The notes beneath the pieces are model-generated. The model made no database searches. It had not been told where the DNA came from and saw only the letters and a list, made by a program, of their open reading frames with translations. The translations under genes were made by a program, and so were the position numbers. A DNA stretch of 64,000 bases from an uncultured Pelagibacteraceae bacterium. Its GTDB lineage: Bacteria > Pseudomonadota > Alphaproteobacteria > Pelagibacterales > Pelagibacteraceae. The stretch lies in the NCBI GenBank assembly GCA_902582155.1, contig CACHRI010000001.1, forward strand, positions 137,307 through 201,306, in the 5' to 3' direction. This document shows positions 62,240 through 64,000 of this stretch, piece after piece. How positions within the stretch are numbered: the first letter of the stretch is position 1; each line of letters starts with the position of its first letter.

Positions 62240-64000
62240 ATGAATTTAGTTATAGTTGAAAGTCCAGCAAAAGCTAAAACAATAAATAAATATCTAGGAA
62301 CAAATTATAAAGTTTTAGCCAGTTACGGTCATATTAGGGATTTGCCATCTAAGAATGGTTCTGTCGATCCTGATAAAAATTTTGAAATGCAATGGGAGCT
62401 AGATTCATTTTCAAAAAAATATTTAAAAGAAATTACTGATGCTGCAAAAGAAAGTGATAAAATAATTTTAGCAACTGACCCGGATCGAGAGGGCGAAGCA
62501 ATTGCTTGGCACGTGAAACAAGTTTTAGACGATAAAAAATTATTAAAAGGAAAAAAACTTGAAAGAGTTGTTTTTAACGAGATTACAAAAAATGCAGTGC
62601 TTAAAGGTATAAATAATCCAAGAGATATTGAGGACACTTTAGTAAAAGCTTATCTAGCGAGAAGAGCTTTAGATTATCTTGTTGGTTTTAATATCTCACC
62701 TATTTTATGGACTAAACTTCCTGGATCAAAATCTGCTGGCAGAGTTCAGTCAGTTGCACTCAAACTAATAACTGAAAGAGAACATGAAATCGAATCTTTT
62801 AAACCTGAGGAGTACTGGACTATTGATGCAAGTTTTAAAAATTCAAAAGATAAAAATATATTCTCAAAATTAAACTTTATAAGAAACAAAAAAGTTGAAA
62901 GATTTAGTTTTAAAAATAAAAATGATATTAATAAAGCAACTGAAAATATTAATAAACATGAATATTTTGTTAAAGATGTAAATTCAAAAATTGTTAAAAG
63001 AAATCCTTCCGCACCTTTCACAACGTCGACTCTTCAACAGACTTCTTCTGGAAAATTTGGATTCGGGGCATCAAGAACAATGCAAATAGCACAACGGTTG
63101 TATCAAGGAATTGAAATTGATGGAGAAACAATTGGTCTTATCACTTATATGAGAACCGATGGAACAAATATTTCTAATGAAGCGATCAAAGAATTTAGAT
63201 CTTTTGTTGAAAATGACCTTGGTAAAAATTACTTACCAGATAATCCAAATAGTTATAAAGGGAAAAAAGCTAAAAACGCTCAGGAGGCACATGAAGCAAT
63301 TAGACCAACAGATATTAAAAAAAAACCTGTTGAGATGAAAAAATATCTAAGCACAGATCAATTTAAATTATATGATTTAATATGGTCAAGAGCCCTAGCA
63401 TCGCAAATGAAAGCCGCAGAATTTGATAGAAACACTATTCAAATTCATTCAAAAGATGACAGTGTTCAGTTTACTTCTAGCGGATCTGTAATTAAATTTG
63501 ATGGCTTTTTAAATATTTATTCTTTTCAAAACGATGATGAAGAAAAAAACATATTACCAGAAGTTAAAGTTGGAGAAAAATTAACTTTAGGAGAATTAAT
63601 TGATGAACAGCATTTTACATCACCTCCTCCAAGATATTCAGAAGCGAGTTTGGTAAAAAAAATGGAAGAATTAGGTATTGGCAGACCATCTACATATGCG
63701 AGTATAATATCAGTTTTATCAACTAGAAATTACACAGAATTATTAAATAAAAGATTTCATCCTACTGACAGAGGTAAATTATTGTCAGCATTTTTGGAGA
63801 AATTATTTTCTAAATATGTTGATTATAATTTTACAGCAGATTTAGAAAATCAACTTGATGAAATAACCAGTGGTAAAACTAATTATCTAAATGTCTTAGA
63901 AAGCTTTTGGAAAAGCTTTTATAATGACGTGGGCTCTGTCAAAGATATTAGAACTAGAGAAGTATTAGACTTATTAAATGACAGCTTAGGTGATTTAATA
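62240..64000 (+). CDS. topA: DNA topoisomerase I (3' truncated by window edge)
   Basis: 587 codons remain open to the last base. The Toprim domain starts VIVESPAKAKTINKYLG and has ATDPDREGEAIAWH. The catalytic tyrosine is in TYMRTDGTNIS; EAHEAIRPTD follows. The C-terminal zinc-finger region lies beyond the window. It relaxes negative supercoils. A 70-base gap separates it from plsY, with no gene in it. Confidence 0.97.
   Translation, partial: MNLVIVESPAKAKTINKYLGTNYKVLASYGHIRDLPSKNGSVDPDKNFEMQWELDSFSKKYLKEITDAAKESDKIILATDPDREGEAIAWHVKQVLDDKKLLKGKKLERVVFNEITKNAVLKGINNPRDIEDTLVKAYLARRALDYLVGFNISPILWTKLPGSKSAGRVQSVALKLITEREHEIESFKPEEYWTIDASFKNSKDKNIFSKLNFIRNKKVERFSFKNKNDINKATENINKHEYFVKDVNSKIVKRNPSAPFTTSTLQQTSSGKFGFGASRTMQIAQRLYQGIEIDGETIGLITYMRTDGTNISNEAIKEFRSFVENDLGKNYLPDNPNSYKGKKAKNAQEAHEAIRPTDIKKKPVEMKKYLSTDQFKLYDLIWSRALASQMKAAEFDRNTIQIHSKDDSVQFTSSGSVIKFDGFLNIYSFQNDDEEKNILPEVKVGEKLTLGELIDEQHFTSPPPRYSEASLVKKMEELGIGRPSTYASIISVLSTRNYTELLNKRFHPTDRGKLLSAFLEKLFSKYVDYNFTADLENQLDEITSGKTNYLNVLESFWKSFYNDVGSVKDIRTREVLDLLNDSLGDLI

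Noticed and set aside
1-64000. CRISPR array, IS element, prophage or toxin-antitoxin module
   Set aside because: No spaced repeats, transposase, phage structural gene or recognisable toxin-antitoxin pair was seen; the recombinase is the only mobility-type gene.

Overview
The window reads as a contiguous piece of a streamlined, very AT-rich alphaproteobacterial chromosome, most likely Pelagibacterales (SAR11) or a close relative. The reasons are the lysine/isoleucine/asparagine-rich proteins, genes that mostly overlap or sit a few bases apart, a complete-looking DMSP demethylation cluster around dmdA, a TPP-riboswitch-controlled Na+/solute symporter of the ThiV type (the HMP transporter known from SAR11), a proton-pumping pyrophosphatase, and alphaproteobacterial gene orders (rpmF-plsX-ihfA-merR, dapA-smpB-folK-spoT-pyrE-pdxJ-acpS-lepB-rnc-recO, gatCAB). 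No rRNA, IS element, prophage or CRISPR array was found. Both ends cut genes: a dmdC-like acyl-CoA dehydrogenase on the left and topA on the right.

Region by region. 1-7970: one tight plus-strand operon with a DmdC-like dehydrogenase, a DmdB-like ligase, an OsmC-family thiol peroxidase, an ECHDC3-type crotonase without the usual catalytic glutamates, an alpha/beta hydrolase, DmdA, an NDUFS4-like complex I accessory subunit, an SbmA/BacA-like transporter and an AEC-family permease. 7971-15236 is the accessory stretch. It opens with a 381-base non-coding segment carrying a repeated TTCTAGA motif, followed by a small DNA-repair/cupin/membrane-peptide cluster, a tyrosine recombinase coupled to an FkbM methyltransferase, three glycosyltransferase genes for surface glycans, and a GIY-YIG protein.

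15243-44565 is mostly minus-strand housekeeping: an aldehyde dehydrogenase, tRNA-Glu overlapping recJ, glpX, hom, argC, rpsI-rplM, ctaA, ribosomal proteins L33 and L32, plsX, an IHF-like protein, MerR, a CBP3-like cytochrome bc1 chaperone, bamE, hppA, the riboflavin block nusB-ribH-ribBX-ribE-ribD-nrdR, glyA, rpiB, hemB, and the recO-to-dapA cluster. 44599-58809 holds a lytic transglycosylase, tRNA-Ser, rarD, thiV with its riboswitch, an SOS-type umuDC operon, an amino-acid ABC receptor plus permease without an ATPase, a MATE exporter, trhO, an O-methyltransferase and gatCAB. 58864-64000 has ruvX, pyrB, a non-catalytic PyrC-like subunit, plsY and topA.

The most interesting points concern how genes share sequence. 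The recJ stop codon lies inside tRNA-Glu. The thiV promoter -10 overlaps the umuC stop codon, and its TPP aptamer appears to carry the ribosome binding site itself. The umuDC promoter has a GTTC-N7-GTTC operator a few bases before the start codon. Several enzymes look pared down or repurposed: an RSH protein lacking the middle regulatory region, RibBX and PyrC-like proteins lacking metal ligands, and an ABC permease with a lipobox. I did not find an obvious wholly new defence or mobile system. The DMSP operon with its three uncharacterised middle genes is the best candidate for undescribed biochemistry.
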